DNA from: Purshia tridentata
Taxonomy: Eukaryota; Streptophyta; Magnoliopsida; Rosales; Rosaceae
NCBI GenBank assembly: GCA_003254885.1
Contig: QANT01004775.1
Location: forward strand, 1 to 64,000
Reading direction: 5' to 3'
Length of the DNA stretch: 64,000 nucleotides
Shown here: positions 38,013 through 50,871 of the stretch, one piece after another
Numbering within the stretch: position 1 is the first letter of the stretch
How the letters are laid out: each line of letters opens with the position of its first letter
Notes under the pieces: model-generated
The model's input: the letters and a program-made list of their open reading frames with translations, nothing else
Databases searched by the model: none
Told to the model about the DNA's origin: nothing
Position numbers and translations under genes: made by a program

Positions 38013-38712
38013 TGAAGCCGACGACTCTGAGTTCTGGTTGTGGACACGAAAGCTAGCTAGCTAGGGCAGGTGTGGTTCTACTGTATAGCTAGCTAAGCAC
38101 CTTTATATATATAGAAAATGGTGGGTTAAATTTGGTTCCCCAATTGAACTAGTAAAACCCTATAGAAACTAGGTGAATTTAATTCATGTCTACGCGTTTT
38201 ATATGACTTGCGATAAAAGAAAAGGATATATGAAAAGATTTTGTGCCAGCCACAAGATCCAAATCAAAATCCAGTAACAATCTCAAAATAAAAACGATGT
38301 TCAAGACTTGAATAGCTCCAGGGTTGGTAACATTTTATATAGATTGAGCACGTAGTTTCTTTTATAATTATAGATCCCCGGAACCAAAACTAAGCCCAGC
38401 ACCAGTAAGCCAATCAGCACGTACAACTAAGCCCATGACTACCTAGCACGTCTTTTTTTTTTTCATTCGGTCAATGGACCTAACCCATATGTCTATGTAA
38501 AAAGCATCACACGATTCGATTGAACTCAAATACTGCATTCTTTTTTTTCTTTTCTTTTTGTCAAATATTGCATGCTAATTACGAAATTTGTGGCATTTAC
38601 TCCACACATAAAATTAGAGTTCGACTCCAGCTACTCCACACGTACATATACTTATGAAATTCAAATTAATTAAGGATCATCTTTGCTCTAAAGCTAACCG
38701 GTTATTAACGAG

Positions 38713-39260
38713 TGTTGATGCAATTTTTGGTACATCAACGTAAATAATGGGTTGAAAATGTAGAAAAATAGAGAGTAAGAACACAAATGAATTTTGGGTG
38801 GTTCACCCAAATGGGGCTCCATCCACAGTCAATTTTATTGTGTTTGTACTGTTAGATTACATGGATCAGGAGAGAGAGAGAGTAATGATTATGTAAAAAC
38901 TGATGGGGGTGGAGAACCAGCCCCCAGCTGAGTAAGAAAAATGGAACCAGCCTCCCCTCATCACTTAGGATCAAGGGTCATATATAGGAAAAATAATGGG
39001 CCTTTTGGGCCAAGTGGGGCCTATGGGCCTCATGTGACTTGCTAATGGGCCATAGGTAAATGGGCCTCAAATAGGTGGAAAATGGGCTAGTTGGTGATTG
39101 GGCCCAATGGACAAGTGGGCTTAGTGTAATAATGGGGCCCGATAGATGGCTCGACACGTCACCTAATGGTCAGGTCGAGGCTCCGATTTCTATGCATGTT
39201 AACCACGTGGCAATTTATCATTGGTCGAATCAGACGAGTGGATTTACCCACAAACAGCGA
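38713..39260. mobile_element. Possible solo LTR-like fossil
   Basis: A block of different composition from its surroundings, starting near tgttgatgcaattttt and containing ggttcacccaaatgg and repeated tgggcc segments, as seen in LTRs of some plant retrotransposons. There is no internal coding region, and the ends and target duplication are not established. If real, it is a fossil. Confidence 0.25.
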
Positions 39261-39989
39261 GTTAATATGAATATTATATATGCTTCGATAAAAGCATATA
39301 AATAATTGTTATTATAATTAACAGTAAATTGTTGTTAAGCCACAAATTTTCAACTGTCAAAGTTTTAAGCCAATGTCATTATATTCTTTCGTTTGCAGCC
39401 ACAAAGTTTAAGTTCCCTTTATTATTCAGCTGTTAATCAATTATTTTGTTTTTTTTCCTTCCAGGGAATCATTATGGGCTTATTACATAAGTATTATGGT
39501 AAATAGAAAAGCTAACACCCTTATTGAAGGCTTCAACACATCTGCCATGCCTTTTCTTTTTCGAGTTTCTTCTTAAAGGCAGTTGCAAAAGCATGAATAA
39601 GTGAATAAGCCAACTGGTTCAGCCACGTACCACCTATTTATATTATTCTTTCATCAATTAATGCAATACATGCATTAATTGGAAAACCAAAAAAGTCATG
39701 GAGAAACTTGAATAGAAAAAAATTGCAACTTCCCTTAGATTGTGAAGATCAACTACGAAAAATAACTCTCCCTCAGGAAAAGCCGCATGCTTATACTAAA
39801 TCGATGATGAATTCCTCAGAGGCTCTGCTTATACCTATCTCTTTGGCTTATCTTGGGCTTCCAAGTTCTTGTAGTTGTATATTCAGGTGGACTTGATTGG
39901 TTTTGCGAGGCCCAGAAGAGTCTGCCAGTTGTTCATAATTTTTTTTTACACTTCTAAAGTTGTGTATCAGAGGGCGATGGTCACAATCA

Positions 39990-40345
39990 TTAGAGTCGTC
40001 AAGAATTACATTTCTAAAGTATAATTCTTTCATTTACAAAATGTAATTCTTATTTAATTAAGATTTAGTTTGGGTTTTTGTTGAGTTACACTTTCGTTTA
40101 ATTTTTTTTGTTATAATCTTATATGTCAAGAATTACACTTTATAATTTTGTAGAATTACACTTTATTTAATTTTTTTCTTAAGAATTTTTTGTTTTTTAT
40201 TTTTATATTTTTATACCTGAAATTTTTTTTTTGTGCTTAAAAATGTATTTTGTGACTTATTAATAAATACTATATTTTTTGTGGCTTAAAAATAAATAAA
40301 TTGAAAGTTTGGGTATGATAAATTGTGACTTATTAATAAAGTACT
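39990..40345. repeat. Inverted copy of the 27.5-kb repeat
   Basis: Its reverse complement follows 27464-27800 with the same block order and scattered differences. AT-rich, non-coding, no target-site duplication recognised. Confidence 0.7.
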
Positions 40346-40578
40346 CTATAATTAAATGACTAAAAGATTTCCAATTTGAAGCTTTGCACAATAAAATATA
40401 TATTTTTACATTAAAAAGACTAATATGTCACATTAATTTTTTTTGCACTTATTGGCACAACACAATGGCTCTGTCTGAGCTTTGAAGATGCTCTCACAAT
40501 ACAAAAATTGTATTATAGGACTTCTACAAAAGTTGAGAAAATCAGTGTATTTAACTGAATGGGGCATGCTAAAATTCC

Positions 40579-42713
40579 TTAGCTTTTTTGAGACGTTGAA
40601 GCTATATTCTTGGTCTCATGAATCTTTGTATAGACATTCTTTGTTCTAAAGGCCAATAACAAGTCCAGTGCAAGCCCAAATAAGCAAGCAAGGGCCATGA
40701 TGACATGTGCAAGCCTGTAACAGTGTGATCCAACACAAGTGCTGACACCTCCTTCGGTTTTAGTGGCTTCAGCATCGTATACAAAACCAGCAAGCAAGCC
40801 AGAGAAGAGGAACGAACCCAAGGGCAAGTTGATGATGAGAATGTTGTACAAAAGTCCATAATATTTCAGACCAAATAGCTCTGAGGCAACTGGGACTGTT
40901 ATTGTGAGAAGGACCCCATACCCCATGCCCACCAAAATTGAACCTATGTAGAGTGATCCAGAAAACCCGAAAGCCATAACTGTGTATCCAAATGCCATTA
41001 ACAGCTCTGAAGCTGCATTCCAAAATGGCCTAGGGGTGGCATGTTTCCTGCATAATTTCATCACTTTAATAACTAATAATTAAATATACTATGTACAAAA
41101 TTCTAGATAAAGAATTTGAACATAATACGTATCATGTTATATAATTACCGAATCTCAAATAATTTGTCTCATGACTTTCAAGATCACAAGTCTTCATTCA
41201 CTAGCAGAGTATAAGAATTGCATGTAATCACCCATAAATTAAACCGATCAGCTCATAAACTCAAATGGTTGACATTCGAATCCAAGACTGAATTAGTTTT
41301 TTTTTTTTTTCTTTTAAATAGTTTGATTAAAAATTAAAGGGAACATACCGAATGTAGTATTCTGAGGCCAGGCCAGAGACAATACGCCCAAAGAAACCCC
41401 AAATGCTAATAAGTGAGATGAAAATGGAGACGTCAGAGTAGCCAAGTGCCAGCCCCATCTGCCCCATGTTGTTCATCACACACATTGCAGTGCCTGCACC
41501 ACAAAGAAACGACACAAACAGTACCCAAAACTCAAACGTTTTCAACGTTTCAACAAGATTATGATCCTCCCCAATCAATGGTCTTCTCTTCATTTCACCA
41601 GCTTCCACCTCACTGCCTGTGTTTGACTTCTCTGATTTCTTCAATGTCCCTTTTTGATCAGCAATCAAAGGTTCCTTAATATTTTGTTCCACATCATGAG
41701 CATTAATGGGTGTTCTTGATGTGTAAAGAACAGTGTACAAGGGCACACCCAAGGGCATGGCCAGCAGGACAAGTAGTCCTATGGCAAATACCAAACAGAG
41801 AGTAGGAACATGACTTCCAGTGATGTCAAAGGCCAAGAGGTAGACAGCTACCACAATGGCAAGGACATTGAAGACATTGAAGAATTCTGTTTCTTGTTTT
41901 TCCTCTGCTGGACTAGAAGCCGGTTCGGTTTCCCGGAGGAAAAGGGAAGCGGTGAGGCATATAATGGCAGGGACTATGGCAAGCATGAGGAGGAATTTGG
42001 AGGGGTTGGAGGAGAATAGAGCAGTGCCTAAGTCTGTGAAGATTGCTGTGCTTAGTCCTACATAACCTTTGAGGATGCCTGAAACCGGGCCACGGTTTTT
42101 GGTGAAATTTCTCATGCAAGTCACTAGGACTGCTGTGTTCATCCATGTTGTGCTGTTGCCTCCCAGGCACAGAAATATGCACATCTACGTCAAAACAGAA
42201 AATGCCATAAAAAACCCAAAACAAATTAAAAAATAAAGAAGCAATTTAGAGGGTTAATTTTTTCTTGCTATATATCTTAAATGTTACATTGTCAAGCTCT
42301 CAGTTTAGACTCTGCGCTTATTGACAACATAACATGTTAGACAGTTTGACAAAAAAACATTACATATCAGATGATATTGTTACCTGCCAATATGGAAGAG
42401 GAAGGATTCTTTGGCTAACAACCAGCCATTGAGCTCCATATCCAATGAGCCCTTCCAATGATCCAATAATGAGTATGGTGGAAGGCGACCAATGATTGGA
42501 CGCCAGGCCGGAAAGCAGCCCAAAGGCCTTGCCAACATCTTTAGCAACGGATAAGTCGTTAAGTTCAAGTTGGGTGAGCTCCATCAGAGATTTTAGAGAA
42601 GCAGAATAGTTGGAAAATGTGTAATTGTTGCCGCTGATTGCCTGAACCCATATCGCTGTCACAAATGCCAACCATTTTGCAGCAGGGGATGTGGAAGATT
42701 GCCAAGAAAACAT
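40579..42713 (-). CDS. NFD4/nodulin-like MFS transporter
   Basis: Three coding exons on the minus strand: 42713-42384, 42184-41349, 41047-40579, totalling 1635 nt and 544 residues. It begins MFSWQSSTSPAAKWLAFVTAIWVQ with the nodulin-like N-terminal half (SGNNYTFSNYS, LPYWQMCIFLCLGGNSTTWMNT split by intron 1), a charged central loop (about 260-310) and a second bundle of membrane segments (FWVLFVSFLCGAGTAMCVMNNMGQ, GFFGRIVSGLASEYY). About 12 membrane spans are expected. The family includes NUCLEAR FUSION DEFECTIVE 4 and various nodulin-like carriers; substrates are mostly unknown, so I assign none. A TATAAATA on the minus strand (42811-42804) lies about 95 bp upstream of the ATG. Confidence 0.9.
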
Positions 42714-42803
42714 AATGAGAAGGAATCAGAGGAAAAGTAGATCAGACCTAGATGTGTTTGGTTAACTTTTGTCCGAGCTTTGTGGTTTTATGCTTGACCA
42801 AGT

Positions 42804-42811
42804 TATTTATA
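42804..42811 (-). promoter_or_regulatory. TATA box of the MFS transporter gene
   Basis: Reads TATAAATA on the minus strand, about 95 bp before the start codon. Confidence 0.5.
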
Positions 42812-42813
42812 AG

Positions 42814-43844
42814 TTTGTTTTGCCTTCATTAATGTGTTGTGTTAATTAAAACAAGGTTTAAACAAATCTGTTTGGTCTGATCCATGGTTTACCGGTGTCT
42901 GGTTATTAGAAGATGGTATCTTGGTGAATGAGTGAATATAATATATTTGGGCGCCTTATACCCAGTATTATAACGTATCACACAACTTTCAATATTAATA
43001 CAACCTATACCACATTTTTCATAGAGGTAAGGCTTATTTGCATACGTGGATTTCATCTGTACGAGAGATGTAATTAACTAAGTTGCTATCAGCCTATCAC
43101 ATACTTAGTTTATAGGTTACTAAAGTGGACTGCAACAAATCAAATGTCCTATTCATCAAGTGGATGATCCTATTCCTATCCTAGTTTTCAAGAGGAGAGG
43201 ATAAACAAAGATGTCAAAATCAAGAGGAGCAGATGAGATTTAAAACATAGACACTCGGCAAAACCGCCACCTAAACTATGTGAACCCCTGAAAACCACTA
43301 CCTACACATAATTCTTAGAGAAAATTTAATTACTTTCTCATTTTAAATGTACAAGTGCAATTTGAACTTCAACTAATCTATTAATATGTTGCTAATCTGT
43401 TTTGTTGATCTGGTGCTAGGCTGGAGATTTCCTCTGTGTTGCTCCAAGTTGGTAGCTTTGTTTTGTAAGGCAACAACTGAGGCACTTTGCAGCACACCTT
43501 CTATTGTTCCTTGTTCAATATCAGCATGTCTGCTATTACTGAGAACACCAAGGCAAGCCAGTCTTTTAAATGGAAGTTCACCAAGGCAAGCCAGTCTTTT
43601 AAATGGAAGTTCAACATAATCATTTCTAAGCAAAATGCTTTGATTCAAGTAAATTAATTATGGTTGATTGGTTGAACACTTTGATAGTTTATGGAAAGAG
43701 AAAATTAAAATAATTAATAAATAGTATTAATCATCAATAAAATTTTCCAATGAAGTTATTCCACGAATTATTTACAGTTCTACCTAAGGAAAAAATTATA
43801 CATACAAGTACAATCCAATTAAACAGCTCAACACAAAACATTTT
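42814..43844. other. Spacer between the MFS and OPT genes
   Basis: Contains the upstream sequence of the MFS gene and the 3' flank of the OPT gene. A minus-strand frame at 43648-43373 contains a tandem duplication and may be a gene fragment, but I do not recognise it. Confidence 0.4.
43547..43612. repeat. Perfect 33-bp tandem duplication
   Basis: Two identical 33-bp units (43547-43579 and 43580-43612), each starting accaaggcaagccagtc. On the minus strand the unit codes an 11-residue repeat containing LPFKRLACLG within a 91-codon open frame of unknown identity. Confidence 0.85.
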
Positions 43845-46800
43845 TCACAGCACTGGGCAGCCTTTAACTACAACCCCTTGCTCTGTTGAGCAAGAAGCCA
43901 ATGGACAACCATCTGGACTGCTTCCCCACCACTTAAAGTGGACATGTTCCATCCCCAGACATAAGTACAAAAATACTGCCATGAAAGCTAATCCAGCATC
44001 TAGAGCTCCAGATAGCACATAGTTGTGGCGACTCCACAAGCCACGGTAGTACCTGTAAACAATAAAGCCTGAAACGAATCCAATAAGAACCCAGCTGTTG
44101 TAGTTGACAGCAGTAGCTGGAGGCATGTTTACTGTTGTCCCTAAAAGCACAGGCATGGTGATCAGTTTAATCCAATGTTTTCTTGGGAAGGCCTTGTGTG
44201 CAAGCCAAACTAGGACAGGAGCTATAGCCCCGGCTAAGAAAAACCAGTTGATGGCTGAATAATGGCCAAGATTCCCAAAGATTCTGCGAGGCCCAACAAG
44301 ACCCCAGATAACAGAAGCATCATAGAACACGTGGTCACCAGGGCAGGTCCATGGGCTGTCTGCTGGTAGTAATGCCCTGTCACATATGTCTGGGATTGTG
44401 TTCATAAGCCACCATGCAGTTCCTAAATGCACGAATGCTGCTATAACTGTACCAACTACCTGAGAAGAAATTGTTCCTAAATGATTAGTGACTAAATTTC
44501 ATCCATCAATCTATGGACCAGAAATTTGGTGAATGTTGCAAGTTTTTTCTTTTTCCTATTATGTTTGGGAAGAGGAAGACATGGAAGCTAACCTGTGCCA
44601 TGAACATTGCTCTAGGAGGAATCTTCATGTAGTGCCCAAGCTTGAAGTCTTCCAGGAAAGTGAGCCCCTGTTTCATGCTTATGTATCCGTAGACTTTGAA
44701 ACATATGTTAGCAACTGGATATCCTGGATAGAGATACCCTATTATGTACTCTGTGATCACATTCAAGGCTGGAGTCTGTTCACCAACAACAAGATTAGTG
44801 ATGTTAGAGCAATAACAGTGCAAAACTAGATAGAAGCATGTGGCAAATAAACAATACATCCATCCCCATAGGGACCATTGGACCAAAGCATGTTAACTTC
44901 ATAAAATCATATTACACAGGCTGAATATGAGGTTACATTTTCAGCGGAACATGATAATGGTGGAAAGTGGATAAAGAGGTAAAGAACATCCTAGGTCCAC
45001 ACAAAAGTGCTGAATATGAGAAATATTTTGAAACTGTACCTGATTTGTTGTGGCTCTAATGACTCCAATAGGAAGAGTGAAAAACAATGCAAGACCGCAG
45101 GCAAGCAAGACCCCCCACCATTTCAATTGTAGTTGATCGTTGTAATATTGACATGTAAATATGGTTGCCCCTATGTTAACCAGAAGGATACTGATGAACC
45201 ACCATCCAGGAACTTGCTTATATTTTCTCATGAGCTTTGTGTGCACATCCATCTCTTTCCCGTGGAAGGCAGACTTGCTTAGCTGCCAGATGTCTCTGCA
45301 CACTTGGAAAAATAAGGCCCTCTAACAAAATGTAAAACAATATATAAGCTAGTTCGCCTTATCTATGTTTAATTGCCCATTCCTTGATGCAGAAATCAGA
45401 AGTCAAGTGGATTTTTTGAAAGAAACTTGAGGGAACTTGGCTTTTAGATAAGATTGCAGTTTAGCATTCATCATACACCTAATATTATTTGTACTTTTTT
45501 CCGAGTGCATGAAGTTTAGAATGCACCTGAGATGTTAACATTTTCTTTGAGATACTGATCTTATAATAGGTATGTATTAACTTTCTTTTGACTGAGCAGA
45601 GAGAGGTCGATCAAATACACGATGCCCAATTGTTCTCTAGTAACCAGTAAACCACTAATAGTGCAACATTTCATTAAACAAAATGAAAAGACTGCAGTAT
45701 AGGCAACAGTACGTTCAATCTGGGAAAAAGTGGCTTACCTCCCATTGAAGAGGAGAACATGAACAATAGTGGCAGTAAGGCAGGCAAAATTGACACCATA
45801 GTTTAAAGCGAAGAAAGTGCTGAGATAGAGAGGACCCTCTTGCTCGTATGCATCAATATCAAGGCGGAAGTTGGGGTCTATAATAGCTGATATGTTGTAG
45901 TTCTGGCCAGTAGATGCGAAAAGCCCATCCGAGAATATGGGAAAGGTTTTGGCCTTGTATACATTGAGCCAATAAGCCACAGGAGTGATAACATACATCA
46001 CAATAGCAAAACCAGCAGCAACATTGGCAGTGGCAAACCATGGACTAGCAAGTGGGCTCCCAAGGTAAGAGGAAATGCTGGACCAGTCAAGCCCAATAGC
46101 ACCAATGCCAAGACCATGCAGTCCTGAACCCAGCTGATGGGCTAGGATTGAAGTAGGGAATATCCAGCAGACCCAGGAAAGGGAAGTTAGCATTGGGAAT
46201 AGGTAGCCTGGAAAGACGTAGTAGGCAAAGCTGCAAGTGAAAGCAATGAGGAAGAACTGATTCCTTGTAAAACCACCCTTGGCTCTCTCCTCTTTCTCAT
46301 GTAATGCCCTGTTCAGTCAAGCATATGCACACAGTTCAGAGGAAATAGTAGTAACTCTCCGAATCCTGCATTCAACAGTCAACAAATTCTTGCACCACCT
46401 TTTGTAACGCACTACTACGAGACAGTTTTTTCAAGTCACGGTCACACCACTAGGCATGTTGGATATATATTACGTATTTATTGAAATTATAAAATGCTTA
46501 ACGCCACATCGGCTTGTCAGCCACGTACAAAATTTTTTAATTTTTACCAATACAATCTACGTATATACGTGAATTCCAACTCTATTAAATAGAGATACGG
46601 TAAAATAATGTGGTCGAAATAGTTTTATTTAACAAGTTTGTTAATAATATTTGTATTAGTGATAGGCTGATACTTATGACTACAAAACCAGCTGCTGCAA
46701 AGAACAAAAAAGGCAGCGATAACACTAGAGTGGAATATACACAACACGTTCCTTTGACCAGCAACAAGTCAACGAATCTGCACAGACCGAAAACTACACG

Positions 46801-47578
46801 TCCGCTAATGGAGCAACACGTGGCATAAAATAAGCACGTTACCTGAAGAGTGAAACCTGAACGAGGTTTTGAGGCCACCACATAGCCGCAGGCTCGACCA
46901 AGTACTTGCGGAACAACCCGGCCCATCCGAACCCGAGCACCTGAGTTGTCAAAACGACGAGCAGCGCTACCAAAAACGACAGGTTCTTCTTGTAAAAGAT
47001 CTTAATGGCGCTGACGATATGGATGGCGTAGACGTTCCCAGCGCCCGAGTTGGCGAATATGGTGATGAGCACGTGCTCCTTCACGTTGAACGGGCCCGGG
47101 TTGAGTGTGAATTCCCACTTCTGGCCCTGGAAGAAGACTCGCTCGGTCAACAGCGAGGCCATGAGGTGGCCGAGTGGGACCACCGCGATCTGAGCCGAGA
47201 TCGACGTGAGGGAGAGTGGCTCTCGGCGGTACCAGAAGAACTGGTTGAGGAAGGAAAGTAGAATGCACGCGAGGGCTCCAAGAGTCCACGTCCGGAACGT
47301 GACGGTCGGGAGGGAAGGATCGTCGGTGACCGGAACGGTGAGCGCGACCTGCTCGATCGGAGAGTTTTCAGGCTCCGCAGACGATGGTTGTGAAGCGGAG
47401 GCATCGGTTGAGGAGGTCTTGTTGTCCTGATTCTTCTGAACTGTGAAGTGGGCGTGAATTTGGAGGGAGAGAGATTTCGTGAGAAAATGGAGGGAAACTG
47501 GGAAGATATATTTATGGAAGAGAAAAAGAAAATTAAAGTCTTACTGAGAGGAGCCGTGATTTCGTGGCCAGTGGTCAT
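43845..47578 (-). CDS. Oligopeptide transporter (OPT family)
   Basis: Six coding exons on the minus strand: 47578-47545, 47440-46843, 46308-45739, 45295-45040, 44775-44593, 44459-43845, totalling 2256 nt and 751 residues, normal for plant OPTs. The tiny first exon codes [11 protein letters not shown], then an acidic segment ending [19 protein letters not shown]. Family marks are the NPG motif ([20 protein letters not shown]) and the KIPPR motif ([12 protein letters not shown]), with many hydrophobic spans. Related plant proteins carry tetra- and pentapeptides, glutathione or metal chelates across the plasma membrane with protons. The N-terminal sequence resembles the OPT1/OPT5 side of the family; substrate cannot be decided. 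The first exon is the least certain part; an in-frame GTG lies just upstream, but the ATG is preferred. Confidence 0.93.
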
Positions 47579-48385
47579 CTCCACCTTGTAACCGCTAACG
47601 ATAATTTGAAACGTGTATGTGGATCCAAAAAACCAGGCTTTGATCAGAGCCCATGGAGTTCATATTGAAAATTCGTTGTGTACATATAGAGTTCATCTTG
47701 TAGGACTAGTATTGTTGATCGTGACCGTTGGATTTGAAACTTGCTTGTAGGACTGGTAGTCTAGTATTGTCTTCACCTTTGAAAGATGTCACTGATGACT
47801 TAGATTTGAGATGCCGACTGTCAATCTTGGAGCTTTGCAAATAATGAAATTATATGAGTGTTAATGAATCTGTACTGATTTTCAGGCGAGATGCATTTCA
47901 GATTCAGGCTTCATAGTATAAGGAATGTCAGTACTCGAGAATTTATATATACTCTGTTTGGAAAAATTAATGTTATAGAAACATATTTTCAGACCCATAA
48001 GATGTAATAGCTGATAATAGCAATTAATAATTAGGGTTACTACTCACATATAACCTCCACGCAACAAATATGTATACATTTGTTTATATATTTTTTTCTT
48101 ACGTGAATTATTATCCTCCTGTATTGGTTGTGGTCATTGGCAGTGCAAACGAAAAGATATATATACTACAATTACAACTATGTTCCATGATTTCCATCAC
48201 AAAACTAAGCCAGTTCCATCACAAAAATAAACAGTTCCATCAAGATATCTAAAACGTTCGTTTGTTTTTTGCTTACAAGGTGAACAGAAACTGAAGATCT
48301 AACCATCACTACTCGAGCAAACCCCATCCCATACCACTACTTGAGCTTGGATTGAGTTAAGGCTCTTGAACAGCCTAACTTATGA
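47579..48385. other. Spacer between OPT and NSUN-type genes
   Basis: Promoter and leader of OPT at its left side, 3' flank of the methyltransferase at its right. No other gene seen. Confidence 0.5.
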
Positions 48386-50871
48386 TTAAATGGACAATTT
48401 AGAAAACTTTGCGACAAAAAGTCCGCTGGTGTTTGAGGTCAAAGGATCAAAGCGCAAGGTATTTGGGAGTTTTCCGTTCTTGCAAGGCCAATTTTGAGCA
48501 GCATCTATTGCCAGCAACTCTGCGGAAAAAGAAGGAATCAGTGAAACGCCAAAAAGAAAAAAGTGTAAAATACTGACTATGCTCTGATTTTTGCAATCAA
48601 ACCTTCAATGAATCAATTGTTTCATAGAGTAAGAACTACAGACACAAGAGCTCTTCAAGTGGGGCAAAGTATACTAAACATAAGTTGTAGGCTGTAAAAT
48701 ACGCAAACAATCACTAGTGATATTAGAAAGAACAAAGGAATTTACCGGCAGAAGGATTTTCCTCAAGAAACTGCTTTACCACATCTTCATTCTGAGCAAC
48801 TGTCAAACTAATCAATGGAAAAAGAAAATTAGAAACATAGGCAGATATCCTTTCTATGTGTGTGACCAAAATCTAAAAGGAACAACCAAAAAAAGGCACC
48901 TGCAAGTGCTATAAACAAGCAGCCCTCCAGCTTTTAGCAACCTAAAACCATTCGTTAGGAGTTTCAACTGCAAGACAAAGACAAATATTACTCATTTTCC
49001 TAAGCATGAAATGTTGTTTTCTCCAACAAATGAAACTTCAACAATGCATACTCAAAGTGGCAAAGTTAACAGATAATCTGAAAGATTAAATCAGATACCT
49101 GAAGCACAGTGAGGCTGTCACTCCTCTCTGCATCCAATACACGGCGTTGCAGAGTTTCCCAGCCCCAACGTTCAAATTTTTGGACATGTTTAATTGATCC
49201 ATCATGAGTGCACTCTGCATCCACTAGGACCTGAATTAAAATCAAACTAGCTTAGCAACCAAACAACCTATAAATAATGTTAAGTTATAAGAGATTAATA
49301 TAAAAAAAGCACAATGCAGTTTTACCTTGTCATAGCCACAGCTCAAAAACTCACTGTCAGAGAAAGTTTGGTACAGTTCACTTTTATTCAGTCCAACAAC
49401 ACTAGAATGGCGACCATAATAGATGAGCTCTGGATGCTGAATCCATGAAAGCACAGCTCCAGTTTTTGTTACCATAGAAGCTTTCTTCCTTTCTTTCCAT
49501 GGTCTCCTAGATGTCCATTCTTTGAATTTCACATTTTCTTCCAATGCAGATTCACCTGCATAATTCTAGATAGAATGATAACATATCAAAAACAGCAAGA
49601 TGCTTGCATATAGAATTCTTAAAGATTTAACAGTGTCACATATGAAGCTTCTGGTACATGTGGATTCAGATCAATTACATGACTTAGGATCTGAATGAAC
49701 TCTCATGGGAACGAGTGAAAAAGTTGTCCCATCAGCAACAAATAGTCGGCAGCGATCACCCAATGAATATTTCTGTAGCATTGTCCTACAAGCCGCTAGA
49801 CGATGTCCTGAAACATCAACACCAGTTACAGAACCGGAATCACCAAGAAGGTCTAATATCTGACAAAGCTTAGCACCTGAAGATAAAATATACAAAATAA
49901 ATAAAACTAAGTGAGCAATTTTCAGAAAACAAATTCATCAGTGTAGCTGGATCAGATATTCGCATGATTGTCGTGAAATACATATCATTTGGATGCTTCC
50001 TAAACTCTATAAACTGTAACCATATTTTTTTTCCTGGGCCGTTTTACAAATTTTAAATCTTTATACATCAAAAAATGAGTCTTTTTGCAATTTTGCAGCC
50101 ACACATACTTCATGTTTTACTAATAGTAGCACAAAATAATTGGCATTTACTCATTATGCAACGAATAACGTTTGATTGGCACAAAAAGTTGATAAATTTA
50201 CAACATTCTTACTCATTAAACATTGCATTTTACCAAAACATCCACTCAATTCAGACGAATTTACGATACTAATAAACAGGAATCAGCGACTAACTTACCA
50301 GGAGCCGCACAAAGATCAAGAACATGATCTCCAGCTGAGATATTCAAGGCTGAAACAGCAGCTCCAGACGCTGCATCGATTCCATATATCTGAAGCCGCA
50401 AACAAACACGAAGACAAAATATTGCGATTAAAATTTGGGACTTTCCCGCTAGAAAAAAAAGGCAACAACTGCTTAATTTTCTAGCTCACCTTCCCTTCTC
50501 GGTATGCATTTGAGTTTGCGATTTGAATATCAGGGGGAAGAGAATAAAATCCAGGCAACCAATCCACTTCTTCAAGCTTGCACTTGATCTCAGCTTCAAT
50601 ATCTTCAATTTGAGCTTCACAACCAGGTTTCAGCCTTTCCATTACACCGAAAAAACCAAAACAAACAAAACCCAATTCTTCAACAACAAAAACACAAACC
50701 CAAAACCAAAACGAAAGCAAAAGCAGAAAAGGAAGAATAAATTCAAAGAGAGAACCTTATGTAACGAGGGGTCGATTGGCTCACGGCATAAATGGAAGGG
50801 TCCAACCCGTTCGCTTTCAGAAAGTCGAGGAACGCGTCTGGCAACGCTGATTTTGAAGCTTCTTCTTCCAT
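48386..50871 (-). CDS. NOP2/NSUN-family RNA cytosine-C5 methyltransferase
   Basis: Nine coding exons on the minus strand: 50871-50756, 50634-50490, 50389-50299, 49876-49679, 49555-49326, 49230-49099, 48967-48900, 48807-48746, 48519-48386, totalling 1176 nt and 391 residues. Begins MEEEASKSALPDAFLDFLKANG. The SAM-binding motif I is VLDLCAAPGAKL, followed by VTGVDVSGHRL. Motif IV reads VDAECTHDGS where most relatives have DAPCSG, and motif VI is YSTCSL, which keeps the TC cysteine expected to attack cytosine. An insert (about 185-260) separates motifs II and IV. It is predicted to methylate C5 of cytosine in tRNA or rRNA. The join between exons 4 and 5 is the weakest, as the donor is a plain GTAATT. 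Divergent from the RMR-like gene. Confidence 0.88.

Larger units (their letters stand above)
38013..40578. other. Spacer with repeats
   Basis: Promoter of the RNase H-like gene (38013-38120), a GC-richer block that may be old LTR-derived sequence (about 38713-39260), and the repeat family copy at 39990-40345. No gene seen. Confidence 0.45.
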
